From positions 20,681 to 84,680 of the forward strand of contig JASANE010012370.1 of the NCBI GenBank assembly GCA_030248225.1: a DNA stretch of 64,000 bases, in the 5' to 3' direction. The stretch's first letter is position 1; each line of letters opens with the position of its first letter. The stretch comes from Trileptium ribeirensis. Taxonomy: Eukaryota > Nematoda > Enoplea > Enoplida > Thoracostomopsidae. This document shows, in pieces, positions 47,901 through 58,221 of this stretch. The notes below the pieces were generated by a model. The model was not told where the DNA came from. It saw only the letters and a program-made list of their open reading frames with translations, and searched no databases. The position numbers and the translations under genes are program-made.

Positions 47901-49265
47901 CGCCCTTGTCACCTGTATCCAAGCAGAGGTAGCAGCGGGTTCGCGACCGTTCGCACCGATGAAGCGGGTATGATCGTTGGGGCTGAAAGTATTGCCCGGG
48001 GTCTGCCCAGGTACGGGGATGTTGATGGCGGAGTGGCAAATAAAGGCCGTCCATCGCATTGTGAGGCTTCCGTTGCGCCAAGCGTTACTGAAGCGCGCAG
48101 TAACGTTCCCCATGCTGAGCTAAGTTTTTTCAATGACTTGCGTAATGAAGTTGATGTGGTTGAAGATGTTGTTGAACAGAAGAATAGTGAATTGAGGGAG
48201 TCGGTTGAGCTCCTATTTGAACGAAGTGGATCCACAGCGAGCGAAGCGAATCATTTAAGCGAAGCGAAAGTGTCTAATCTAAGTCAAAGCACTGCACATG
48301 CACACAGCGATTCTGAGGATGAGCAGGACAGTGAGCCTGAGTATGAAATAACCTACGCCCCTGACGACTCTGACAACAGTTACGATGAATACAGCAGCGA
48401 CGAACTCGACGAGGAACAACTATTGAGCGACGAAGAGTTTTGGGCGAATTGGGAAGATCCGAACGCTGATTGGTACCGACGTGGACCCATCCCCGATGTA
48501 CGAGAGTGGCACCGTGAAGGGGCGTGGGAAACGCGCCGAAACAATGTGTTACAGCGAACACCATCGGACGAAGGTGTTGACTTGAGCCTGCGAACAAGTC
48601 ATTTGTCGATCCGCTCCGGAGACGGTGATGACACCACCAGCGAGGATGAGTCGGATGAGACCACCGAGGAAGATAGCGATGAGGATGAGTCGCCGGACGC
48701 GAGCGAGTTGAGATTGGCTCAATTGGACCATAGTGCAAGGGAGGAACCTATCGAAGGGTCGCCACGTATGCACCCAGGTAATTTAGGTGAGTCCTCTGAC
48801 ACTTTGTCTAGCGTTTCTAGCAGTATTTCGGGATCCGTCGAAGAGGCGCCTTGTATGCCCTCGGGTAATTCGGATAGCCCACTCAAGAAATCTAAGGTAG
48901 CCGAGGATGAATCCGTCGAAGGGAGACCAAGTATGTCCCCGGGTAATTCGGAGGAATCCGTAATCATAATCAGTGAACATTCAGACGCATGTATGGGACG
49001 AAGACAACTACTTAACTTTGTACAGGACGCGAACGACGCACGAGCACGCCGACTAGATGAGCAATTGCACAGCATGTATGGACTTTATCTTACCAATGAC
49101 ATTCCGATTGAACGAGGACGCGTTCGCCCGTTGACGGCGAATGAACGCAATCGTATTGTGGGACCGGACACATTGTTTACTATATCTACCGATCATGCCG
49201 AGACATCGAACTATCAATATCCGCGCATCGAAATAACAAAAAATTCGAACCCCTTTGTGGCTTAG
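44949..49265 (+). CDS. gag: Gag polyprotein with capsid, CCHC knuckle and very long acidic tail
   Basis: The chosen start is the ATG at 44949 (MDSNANHNGD), giving 1438 codons. A retrotransposon Gag capsid-like region spans about residues 95-260 (PTFDGKPGGQDFEDWVRMYN, a basic helical stretch, then LRPEVRRQVL). The zinc knuckle CYRCGEPGHVMRDC is at 348-361, followed by a Gly/Asn/Arg/Pro-rich nucleic-acid-binding region to about 560. The remaining 870 or so residues are unusual: acidic, Ser-rich and low in hydrophobics, densest around 1115-1165 and 1215-1245, with recurring GRPxxxxxxGNS-type modules, three of them near residues 1270-1340. Codon use at about 47150-48200 shifts toward GAT and GTT. 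Typical Gag proteins are 300-600 residues. It ends at a TAG, after which the same frame stays open into the next ORF. Confidence 0.85.
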   Translation: MDSNANHNGDLETSDFFGATDGPMEDTVRPRTRPAATAGERPLTPPPPRPTGHLRRGDFAEALGADASATNAILHHLTTQSTGPPMIPLRDMPTFDGKPGGQDFEDWVRMYNRLANANGWDDRRKLICVPALLRGPAREAFEGLPPAKRQSFLGLVANLRFLFSSSRRPEKSLSGLCTRQQGANEPVAMYGLELQKLCDRAFPDMEDEQRDTMLRMFFQRGLRPEVRRQVLNQIHECETFRDTVAVAKRYEDANAACPDPDASVTSKPRTKTVNSLLEEGGEGLITQLQTMIEEHRKANTSNSDTISRLLDVIDKRAENTRQLNALAPPFVPGSPAAPPCLPMPHITCYRCGEPGHVMRDCPHPARYPPAANNVPRNAEPAPVYASGAIRREPMQYQPRNYGGPYPRNDNYPMGRGGPQPPPPRRFENGAGHRNNVGWNSGGNRPNLNQPGYQSNRPIPGFANSARGNGDYAGNRQSAMYNNRPGQANGYQRAAIERPQFERNVGLQQQSNRPYVGNGGNRNGGAVERRRYQLNCSASQTKGNRDPSPATTHRLDVLSRELGMIQGKLGYNTPTGRVNAIAIADEPQYDDDGYEMNRDDDDMDFSEMTEGFAERHLNVITTAPWADAARLPRSCSPFQPIDNPEDRTLNLTDADYEQYLDDSTSTVLYSTENRKHQKEGYLGEGLYMSCVDIPSAGIDPQVYMSASDIESEPRGERQVDQSNHPAVRRSGMNERTLMALKGSNGSVEICDGMENNQVENYRLSEYKESDDFIAGRPQGITSRGNSGTPSSLEMTARNVDDDVDVFEPLLLLFSSSVAGHPIESVVDVVDDYSGREAEDVDMAQEDTDRFGSSCETPMELLETDGRSGTMEVRLDDVEASSESPSPSSVLNYRSYDVVCGSDRRAGRPLCDDENCVSYELADLPKLGRACSIREFMMDNDGCDVDVIECYFEPANYSTDGLEVTFPTSLARGSTVIGSFLDADRGRPCHLYPSRGSSGFATVRTDEAGMIVGAESIARGLPRYGDVDGGVANKGRPSHCEASVAPSVTEARSNVPHAELSFFNDLRNEVDVVEDVVEQKNSELRESVELLFERSGSTASEANHLSEAKVSNLSQSTAHAHSDSEDEQDSEPEYEITYAPDDSDNSYDEYSSDELDEEQLLSDEEFWANWEDPNADWYRRGPIPDVREWHREGAWETRRNNVLQRTPSDEGVDLSLRTSHLSIRSGDGDDTTSEDESDETTEEDSDEDESPDASELRLAQLDHSAREEPIEGSPRMHPGNLGESSDTLSSVSSSISGSVEEAPCMPSGNSDSPLKKSKVAEDESVEGRPSMSPGNSEESVIIISEHSDACMGRRQLLNFVQDANDARARRLDEQLHSMYGLYLTNDIPIERGRVRPLTANERNRIVGPDTLFTISTDHAETSNYQYPRIEITKNSNPFVA

Positions 49266-49322
49266 TGTCTTATTCCAATTAACTTTAGAACAGGTGAGGT
49301 AAACGCTGACTTCGGACAGTCT

Positions 49323-50768
49323 ATGGTGCTACAACCCCAGGCTCTTTTCTATAGAAGAGTTGTGCTAGCTATGGAACAGTTGAACAACCTGAGTAGGCTT
49401 TTCGACGTTCGTTTCGAATGTAGCGAGGACGCAGCCCTGCAGCGAGACTCTGCTATGTTAAGCAGCATCCTAGGCATGGCCTCCCCTATTGATCACCGAG
49501 TAACTGGATTGTACCTCGATCCAGTGGCTCTTGCTTCGCTGGAACTCCTCATGGAATTGTTGGGTCAATGCGTGAATGGCCACACGCTCCAGCAAGTCAT
49601 GGAGAAGGAATTTGAGGCAGAGCTGAGCAAGCACCCAATGTGTCTAGAGTGTAGGAGGAGTCATAGCCGACCAACATCGAGCGTTGATCCTTGCTGTTAT
49701 TTTGTCGGACACCACGGAAAGTGGAATTACCAAGGTACTTTGAGCACTGCTTGCGCGTCTATCCGCATTGATGGGTATATAATACCTAACTGGCGATACT
49801 ACATTGGTATTCCGACACCCCGAATGCAACGGCTCTCGCGCGCCGCCAATATCGATTTGCATGAGATGCTGAGCGAAGCGCCTCAGCTGTTGGAATTTAT
49901 CTATAGGAATCAGGGCAGTAAAGGAGTCCCAATAACTACTTTTGTCCAATACGCAATGAACAACATGGAGTTTACTGACGAGTCCCATAGACGGGACCGC
50001 CTAGTGCTCTTGTGTGCACATTTGAGACTCCTGAGGCGTCCTGTTAGCGTTAATATGCTCCAAATTGAGTGTGGTATGACAATAGGTGAGCACGTAGAAG
50101 TAGACTACCTGATCTCAGAACAGTGTACCCTCCGCCGTAGCAGTTTCGGTAGCTCTGCTCAAGACCTGGATGGACAGCTGGCCCTAGCGATGGCCGACTG
50201 TTTAAACGCTTCTGAAGAGGATCTTGATGAGCAGAATGAACCAACGGCAGAGAATATCCGACCAGTTGATCAGGAAACCCCGAGTGGAACGGACGAGCAA
50301 GTAGTGGACATTGAGGAGGAATCGGAGCCTCCCCGAAAGATGGCCCGACCCTCTTCACCCGGCCTGAATAACGGCCCAGGTCAGAATACAGGTATGCGGA
50401 AGGTTTGTACTATCTTACTGTTACTTTGGCTTTCGACGTTAAGCTCCACGCACGCCACGCTCTCGCCTTTCAGCGATGCGATCTCGCGACTAGGTGCGTT
50501 TGTAAACCGCCAAGTAGGTGTCGTTGTCGAACCGCAAGGTTTGGTAATCACCTCTGATCAGACCACGCACTTGCCAGTCGTCCTGCAGCTATCATTGAGA
50601 GACTGGGAACGCAAATCCGACCCCTACGTGAGCAATGTTTGTCCACCGTATGAGGACAACGGTTCCTGCCGAGCCGATTGCTGCAGGAAAGCGAATTGTA
50701 CCGAGTGCCCGCAGCTACATACTACTTTGAGCGCACTAGAACGCGAACTGGACTTTTCGGGTCTATAA
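49323..50768 (+). CDS. Unknown N-terminal region followed by signal peptide and env-like start
   Basis: Residues 1-357 show no domain I recognise; they are mostly helical-looking with a Cys-rich patch (CLECRRSHS, then CCYF) near 105-135 and an acidic stretch near 285-345. At residue 358 (50394) an internal Met begins MRKVCTILLLLWLSTLSSTHA, a clear signal peptide, followed by about 100 residues with a Cys-rich cluster (CPPYEDNGSC, CCRKANCTEC) and a glycosylation sequon. The frame is the same as Gag, with only the TAG at 49263 between, so readthrough or a separate start could produce it. The frame ends at 50768 through what looks like a single-base shift, because glycoprotein-like sequence continues in another frame. 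Confidence 0.65.
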   Translation: MVLQPQALFYRRVVLAMEQLNNLSRLFDVRFECSEDAALQRDSAMLSSILGMASPIDHRVTGLYLDPVALASLELLMELLGQCVNGHTLQQVMEKEFEAELSKHPMCLECRRSHSRPTSSVDPCCYFVGHHGKWNYQGTLSTACASIRIDGYIIPNWRYYIGIPTPRMQRLSRAANIDLHEMLSEAPQLLEFIYRNQGSKGVPITTFVQYAMNNMEFTDESHRRDRLVLLCAHLRLLRRPVSVNMLQIECGMTIGEHVEVDYLISEQCTLRRSSFGSSAQDLDGQLALAMADCLNASEEDLDEQNEPTAENIRPVDQETPSGTDEQVVDIEEESEPPRKMARPSSPGLNNGPGQNTGMRKVCTILLLLWLSTLSSTHATLSPFSDAISRLGAFVNRQVGVVVEPQGLVITSDQTTHLPVVLQLSLRDWERKSDPYVSNVCPPYEDNGSCRADCCRKANCTECPQLHTTLSALERELDFSGL

Positions 50769-51402
50769 CACAAGTTGGAACGTTCCTGACACGCTTACGC
50801 AATTGAGACTACCGTTACCGCAATACGCAGCCAGACTGGGACATGTGCGCTTCGAATCTTTGGATTTAGGAGTATGCAAACACAGACCCGGAATTGCTTT
50901 TTGTGCACCCCACGCGCTGCTAACCGACCACCGTACAAATTGCTTAGAATGGATCATCGCAGGTGAATTCGTGCCAGAATCCACCAAACACGCATGCAGC
51001 AACCGCACGCTTATCGGCCCACTCGCTAATGATACCGCCGTCCACAGAACTATTCAAGGTGTTCTAATCAGAACTAGTGAACCTGAGGTTATACTGACTA
51101 ACCGTAGACAGCTCGCGCACGTAACCTTAGGTAAGGCCATCAAGGTTCCGCCCAACGGAATTTTATGGTTTCCCCACGGAAATTATACACAGTTAGTAGT
51201 AGGATCGATCGTACTAACGAGTATGCTAAAGCCAGATGAAATTACGATTAAATTTGGACCAAATATTACCATGGACCGGCTCTCCGGCCTCAAATTAAGA
51301 CCTTTGACCTGGAGTTCACTCGACGACGCTAAGGCGACAAACTTACAAGTAGCTCAGATAGCCAAGGAACAAGTTCAAAAGATAGTTAACTTTCCTGCTT
51401 AA
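50761..51402 (+). pseudogene. Env-like glycoprotein segment, second part, broken at both ends
   Basis: Continues the signal-peptide segment in another frame; a TTG at 50803 is the nearest start-like codon, but I regard this as the frameshifted remainder of one gene. It contains N-glycosylation sequons NRT, NDT, NYT and NIT, four Cys between about residues 25 and 65 of the open part, a hydrophobic beta-like stretch near 130-142, and a helical segment near 172-197 of possible coiled-coil type. A TAA at 51400 cuts it; in the same frame beyond it lies a 14-residue hydrophobic, membrane-anchor-like stretch (51421-51465) before a TAG at 51469. The layout is that of a viral envelope protein, but I see no similarity to a named family. 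Breaks: one frameshift and at least one stop. Confidence 0.55.
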
Positions 51403-51471
51403 GAGTACACCGGACTTTCGCCTTACTTTATAATAACCATCATCGTTAGTGTAATTAGTCTTATCTAGTGT

Positions 51472-52416
51472 ATGACCAAGTGTAAGATTTCTCCTAAGTA
51501 CGCGTACTATCTACCCCGATGGCTACCATGCCGCGGGAGACTGATCAAAACGGACGGGAAACCCCGAAAAGCAATTAGGTGGATTAGAGCCGACAAAAGA
51601 GGCCCAAGTGCACCACCTGAGGAGGACAATGCACCCCGAGTTTCGCCGACCGAGGTTTCGATTGTACCTTCGGGGACGCCGCGCGTGTCCGTTGTGTCCA
51701 ATCGTGCCCCGCGTCGCTCCAACAGACTTTTGACAACTCGTGCTTCGTCCGAGAAAGAACTTGTATTCATTGAGGACGACGAATTATCCGCTGCCCCTAC
51801 CCGTGACTTACGCCGCGGACCTCGACAAGGCATGTTTACCCGACAATTAAACACTATGAATGCAGGTAATACCCCACTCCTCATCAACGCAACCATACTC
51901 GGTACTCCAGTCACGACACTTGTAGACACAGGAGCCGATGTTTCAATTATGTCCCAAGCCCTCGCCGCCCGTCTAGGCCTAGTACCCAGAGACACTAACA
52001 CCACCCGCATAGTATCAGCTACCCAACAGGAACTGCCAATTAGCGGAGTAGTGAAAGCACCAATTACTATACGCTCGCTAAGCACCCCATGCGACTTCCA
52101 AGTGACTACCGACACACCGTACGAATGCATATTAGGTACAGATTTCATGGCCTTACTACCGTATGTAGCCATAAATTTCAAGGATCGCTGTCTGGATTTA
52201 TCAAACGGAACTGAAAATTGTTCGGCGCCCTTCCCCGACCAAGGATACTATCGACCGCCGGTCATTAACGTAGTATCAAGGAAATATATACACAGGTACC
52301 GCCGAACACCGAACTATTCATCAACGCGATCCCCGAGATTACTCAACCGCCCGCTGGCCAAGCACTATTCGTACCAGACCCTTTCATTAGGGACATCGCC
52401 ATCGCGCAAGCCCTAG
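51472..52416 (+). pseudogene. pol: Retroelement aspartic protease region
   Basis: The frame starts with MTKCKISPKYAYYLPRW, in frame with the env-like segment upstream. A pepsin-like retroviral protease lies at about residues 135-245: LLINATILGTPVTTLVDTGA with catalytic D152 in DTGA, then SISGV-like flap region, and ILGTDFM, the conserved second hydrophobic-Gly motif. The protease would cleave the polyproteins. After about 52290 the frame turns into nonsense and the true continuation lies in the frame of the next entry, so a single-base shift is inferred. Confidence 0.85.
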
Positions 52417-52799
52417 TACTCACTGGTCAACGTATGATTGCAGTAGCAATGATGAACTTTGGAAACATACCAGTTGCCATACACGCAGGACAAACAATCG
52501 GACACATCGAGATGCTTGACGACAACGAGGTCGAGCTCTTATATGACAGCAATAAGCGCCTACTTCAGCTCGGACCCCCTCAACACACCAAACAATGTAA
52601 CCGCATAGGAGTTACACGCGATACCGTAGTGCAGGTCATAAACGACCAAAAGAAAATAATCGACACGGAACGCTCCATCCAAGTATTGAGTAAAATTGAT
52701 TTTGGACAAACCACACTTAACCCCTACGAACTAAAACAATTGAACCACTATTTCCGAAAATGCCGACGTATTCAGTGTGCACCCATTCGACCTAGGTAG
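52290..52799 (+). pseudogene. pol: Pol spacer between protease and RT
   Basis: From about 52290 a frame offset from the protease gives QVPPNTELFINAIPEI, FVPDPFIRD and later AVAMMNFGNIPVAIHAGQTI, the beta-rich segment that normally lies between protease and reverse transcriptase in Ty3/gypsy Pol. It ends at 52799, where the frame changes again near 52780. I do not consider it a separate protein. Confidence 0.7.
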
Positions 52800-55500
52800 G
52801 TGTGGTGTACACCAGCATAGGATAATTACTGGGGACGCGAAACCCATAAAACAAGTGCCCTACCGATTGGCACATTCTCTACGTGAACCCTTGAGGGAAG
52901 AACTAAACAACATGGTAGAAGCAGGCCTCATAACACCATCAGATTCACCTTGGTGTTCCCCCATAGTGTACGTCACCAAGAGCGACGGCACTTTACGCTT
53001 GTGCGTAGACTTTCGTAAGCTCAACGTGGTCGCCGAACGCGATCTCTACCCGTTACCCCGCATAGACGACATATTAGGATGCCTGCGAAACACAAAATTC
53101 ATGTCAAGCCTGGATCTTAACAAGGGACTTTGGCAATTAGAATTAGACCCTGAGACCAAGGAAAAGACTTCCGTTATTACTGTCCATGGACAATACGAAT
53201 GCAATGTTCTACCCTTTGGCTTAAATTCTTCGCCAGGGGCCTTCCAAAGGTGCATGTCAATAATCTTAAAAGGCCTAGAATGGGAGAGATGCCTCATTTA
53301 CATAGACGACATATTAGTTTTCTCACCCACATTCGAGCAACACTTAGCAGATCTCATCACAGTCTTCGATAGGTTTCGTAAGGCCAATCTCAAATTAAAA
53401 CCCTCCAAATGCCAATTCGGACAGAAACAATTAAAATACCTCGGACATATTATCAGCTCTGAAGGAGTCAAACCTGTCCCAGAGAAAACTGCCGCGATAG
53501 ATAACTACAAACGCTCCGAGACCCTCAGACAACTACAGAGCTTCTTAGGACTTGTAGGATACTACCACAAATTTATACCACACTATTCCGAGATTTGCGA
53601 ACCACTCAACGCTCTCCGACGCAAGGACAACGAATTTAAGTGGACTCCGCAATGCGAGGAAGCATTCGGAAAACTACGCAAAGCACTGGTACAAGAACCA
53701 CTACTCATTTACCCGGACTTTTCCAAACCTTTCATACTACAAACGGACGCTTCAGGATACGCTTTAGGAGCCGTCCTCTCCCAAAAGACCGATAAAGGGA
53801 CATTGCCTATCGCTTACGCTAGCAAATCCCTAGTGGACTATCAACGCCGATACCCCGCTATCGAGACCGAAGCTCTTGCTATTCGATGGGCCGCTTTACA
53901 TTTTAGGCATTACCTGCTTGGACATGAGTTTCACGTCGAGACCGATCATAAGCCGCTTAAGGCACTATTTGAAAGACCACCGCGCAACTCACGCCTAGCC
54001 CAATGGCGTAATGAGTTACTCATGGAATTCGGTGGTTTCAATATCGAATATCGCCCTGGTAAGGCCAATGCCAACGCCGATGGACTTTCACGCGATCCCC
54101 GACACGACGTGGACTCCTCTGATTCGGCTGACGAAGCTGAATACGACGAGCAGGACCATACTCGAATGGTTGCTGTAGCCGTGAAAGGACAGGATTATGG
54201 CAAGGGCAAGGCTCCTGCCAAACCACCGCGGAGACTTCCTACCGAAGAAGCCTGGAAACGACTTACGCGACAATTAATGGGACTTCCTCCAGACGCTCCC
54301 GTTAACCTCCCACCCGAATACGTTAGGGAACGCTTTTATCGCATGTTCGGAGGACCAGGATATGATCCTCTACCGGACCCGACGCGTTTCATTTTCTGTG
54401 GAGACGTCGACGACCCATGGCCTGAAGGAGTCGAGATGCCCTGGAAGCGCTCGACCGCTCCCGGACCGCCGACTGAACCAGCCCGAATTCAAAAACATGT
54501 GAGTGACTCAGCCCCTGGGCCTTCATCAGCCCCCGATCCCTTCACAAGGCCTACATTGCCACCAGAACCCCCGACTGCTCCGACACCCTCCGCCCCTGGC
54601 GCGGCAAGCGAAAACTCAACCCGCGCCACTGCTGCTACACCTGATCCCACCAGACCCCGGACATTACCAACAACTGCTAGGAAAAGATATGGTGGTTTAC
54701 CAGAAGTCGAGGAGTTCGACACATTAATTAAGGTCGTTTACGCCTGTGGACCCCGAGTACAACTACAACGCCCTGAACAGGTTTATGACGCTGGTGAACA
54801 CATATACTTACCACACTTTCAACAATATGAGGGGAGAAATCTTCTCAATTACATACCCTACATCCAACGTAGAGACAAACAATTTGGACCCATATGGTGG
54901 TACCTACATACTCGACAACCACCGGCTGACGAAAAGGCTGATACTGCCCTCAAATTAGAAGCTCATCATTACCGCCTCTGCCCCGACACAGCCATTCTTT
55001 ATCTGCATCCCATCATGCCGAACGACCATAGATCTAAATTGTGCGTACCCAGACTACTCATTCGGCAGATACTCAAACATGAACACGACACTTTATTCGG
55101 TGCACGCCCAGGTAGGGATCGTCTACTGAGTAAGCTCAAGCAGTTCTATTACTGGGAGACCATGGGTAAGGACGTAGACGAATATGTAAAACGATGTGTA
55201 CTTTGCCAGCGATCACGAAATTTACCCCAAAACGTTCGAGCCGCGCTCGGAGATAACCCGCTGGCTAGTGCCCCAATGCACCGCATGTTCGTTGATATAT
55301 TGGACACTCGGGTTCTGTCCCGAAAAGGAAGTCGGTATGTTATTGCCTTCATTGACCAATTCACTAAGCTAGTCGTCGCCGCCGCGTTGCCCGATCAAAC
55401 AGCTAAGAGTGTAGCTCGAGTTTTCGTCGAAGACGTAGTGTGCCGCTATGGCGCACCCGAGCAACTAGTTTCCGATCGAGGAGGATGCTTCGTTTCATAA
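52777..55500 (+). pseudogene. pol: Ty3/gypsy reverse transcriptase, RNase H and integrase N-terminus
   Basis: 907 codons open; the GTG at 52777 is only the frame border. Reverse transcriptase covers about residues 20-260 (LRLCVDFRKLN, FMSSLDLNKGLWQ, VLPFGLNSSPGAFQR, YIDD at 175-178, LKYLGHIISSEGV). RNase H covers about 300-440 (LQTDASGYALGAVL, ETEALAIRW, TDHKPL, ANADGLSRDP). A spacer of about 320 residues, Pro-rich around 570-640, separates it from the integrase zinc-binding region at about 765-810 (CVLC kept; the usual GH is GA). Integrase core starts with VDILDTR (about 840) and SDRGGCF (D900). A TAA at 55498 interrupts the core. Confidence 0.9.
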
Positions 55501-56603
55501 GTTATGGAAGCCCTATGCGCTAGGCACACACCTTTAAGCGAGAAACCTTGAGTTACAACCCGAAAGCCAACGGAGAAATTGAACGTTTCAACCGCACCCT
55601 TCTATTCCTCTTAAGAGTAGCTTTACCTGAGAATGATCATACTACTTGGGACGAAGTTCTACCATACTGCATAATGTCCTACAATTCCGCAGTACACGCT
55701 TCTACCCATTACCCGTCTTTCATGCTCATGCACGGATTCCAACCCCGAGTACCGGGTGGAACCGAGAAACAGACTGATTGGGGACGCTATCCCGGAGCAG
55801 AAGCTTATCGTGCTAACGTACAACGATGGTTAGCCACGATCAGAGATCGAGCCTATCGTTCCATGGAGTCGGCTAAGGAATACAGAAAACGCTATTACAA
55901 TCGCAAAATCAAGGTACCCGATTACCGAGTTAACGACCATGTTTGGGCCTACCGATACTATACAACACCTGGACTATCACGCAAACTGGAACGCCGATGG
56001 TGTGGACCATACCAAATCACTAAAATAATGTTGCCCTGCATCTGTGTCAAACTCCCCGGACAGCCCAATGCCTCTGACCACGTAGTCCATGTCAACCGCA
56101 GCAAACCGTGCTACAGACCACTTAGTAGTTTTCCCGACATGGCCGATTTACTAAAGGCTGTGCCTCCGCCATACATTGAAGCTGCTCTACAAGAACCAGG
56201 AGAAACCATTCTTGCCGATAAATATTTCGCTAGGGAATTACAAGCCGTCGATCCGGAGGCCGTCGATCGATTACGCCAAGACATCGATGGCGCATCTGAT
56301 ACAAGTAGTGTAGAGATCGGTTATCCTAATCTAGTATATTCGCAAGCTCAATCAGACATACATCGCGCCGTAGTGGAACAATTAGCCATTCAGGCCCCAG
56401 CTCAAGGTTCATCTGGAGCTCCGCAACAAAACAGACTACCTATTTGTGATCCTGATAGAACTCCCGACACCGAATGGCCCGCTATTTCGCAGGAACTCGC
56501 TACACAAGACCCTGCTAAGTTGCCTTACGCGCTTGATAAACCCCCAGGCTCATTCTCTCCAGAATACGGACGACATACTGCCCCAGTTACCATACGGGAA
56601 TAA
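55501..56603 (+). pseudogene. pol: Integrase core end and GPY-type C-terminus
   Basis: The core continues past the TAA in the same frame for 16 codons, then shifts near 55550 into the frame open to 56603. This carries NPKANGEIERFNRTL with the third catalytic acid (E, codon 12 of the open frame from 55548), the AVHASTHYPSFMLMHG block, and WCGPYQI, the GPY/F module of Ty3/gypsy integrases, around residue 155. Beyond that a non-conserved Pro/Gln/Asp-rich extension begins. Integrase would insert the cDNA; this copy cannot make it intact because of the stop and the shift. Confidence 0.85.
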
Positions 56604-58115
56604 GAGCGATCCGTCAGAACCGAGGAACCGACCAGACCTTTAGCCCTGCCACGAATGGCCGCTCGCTACGACCATTCAACGTCAACGACTTAGGCCTTGT
56701 CGAACTACTTGCCTCGCAGGATCCAGACGAATCCTCACCTCACACGCCCGAACAAGCTATCTCTCCAACTTCAGCTGTAGAACATGCCGTCCAAACTTCG
56801 CCGCTTACGCCAGCCCAACGCCGCGCCGCAGCCGCTACTCAAACCTACCGCAGTCCTCATTCACAACGCTTAGTCACCGACTGGGATAAACCACTGGTAC
56901 CGTACCGCCCCCGTCGCGAATCCCCTGAGCCACATGAACTACGATATCCCAAGCCTCGCCACGCATATTCACCTCCACCTACTCCGCTCCCGCATACGCC
57001 ATTAATGCCGCTAGGATTCGAAGCTACCTTAGAGGAGTACACCCCAGATGAATGGATTACACCGTACTCGACACCCCCCAGACCACTGCCTACGCAATCC
57101 GCCCCAGTTTATAGCCAGCCTCCCATAGAACCAGCTCCAACTCGAAAACCCGTACCTAAACCACGACAGAAACCAGTTAAAACCCCCACACCGGCTCGCG
57201 AATTAGTGTCTTCTGCAAATTCTGAAGACACTTCACCCGAAACTGTGGAATCCCCAACATCGCCGCATCGATGGACCATCCCGCCCTTACTCTCACCCTT
57301 CGCGGAAGATAAAGCTAGGACCCTCCTCAGCATTGGATAACCCCAGTTGCGTTATCACCCCTACCGGAACAGGAGACTGGCAGCCCTCAGGTTTCTTCCT
57401 TCGGTCGCTGGACCACTCGGAGACAAAACCAACAAGCAGAATGGGAATGGGCATTAGAGGAAAGGAAGAGAATCAGAGATGAAGAGGCCCGTGCTCGAGG
57501 AGAACTTCAGGATGCAACCGATTTAGTAGAATATTTAGCAGGACCTATCATACAGCACTCGCCGTCGGAGGACCAAACGGCCGCCGACGACATTGTGGCA
57601 GAATTTGTTGAAAGTTTGGCTAGGAGACGTGAGGAGAAGGAAAGAGATACGAAAGAGTCACGCCGACCCACCGAATCTTCGGAGGGCGGCAAAGCTAAAC
57701 GATATCGGACAGGAGCCGCTCCCACGGCCAGCGAGACAACTTCAACCATAGGCGAGTCAACCAAGGGTTCTTCTATTCGGGGGAGGAAGAAGGGCCGCCG
57801 CGCAGCGCATCCTTTGCCATAAAAGGGACTCTAGCTCAACCCGCACGCGCTAAAGCTCGACCGCATGTTAGTTGGGACGACTGGGAAGACGAAATACCCC
57901 TAAGTCAACTCTTACCGGGACCTAGTCGAAGACCCCGCTTCGAAGTCGACCCTTCTACCGAGGAAAGTGAGGGTTCCCCTGAATTGGGACTTTCTGGTGA
58001 GAAGACCGAGGAGGGGACAGAGCCTCCCGAACCGACTCTGCGCCAACCACATCGTCAGGCTAGGGACCGCCGCCGAGTGTATACGGACTATATACCACAC
58101 GGACCGGAAGCCTGA
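56600..58115 (+). pseudogene. Long proline-rich tail after integrase, three frames
   Basis: Open sequence passes without large gaps through three frames: 56600-57340, 57331-57822 and on to a TGA at 58113. All have the same character: Pro/Ser/Thr-rich (YSPPPTPLPHTPLMP, PRPLPTQSAPVYSQPP), then a charged helical stretch near 57425-57530 (EWALEERKRIRDEEARARG), then basic and acidic disordered sequence ending in RRRVYTDYIPHGPEA. I infer one former reading frame of about 500 codons, likely continuous with the integrase extension, with two or three single-base shifts. No domain is recognised. Confidence 0.6.
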
Positions 58116-58221
58116 GTGGTAATCCCGCGTATGATTCCCCGAGAGCCTGCTCCCCGACCCCCTGCCCCAGCTAGGCAAACCGTGCTTTTTGCCACCCCCG
58201 ACTCGACATCATGACCCTGTT

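Noticed and set aside
48274..48738. 154-codon frame antisense to the acidic Gag tail, and other antisense frames at 45915-46376 and 51507-52181
   Set aside because: Shadows of biased composition in the sense gene; no motif or start context supports them.
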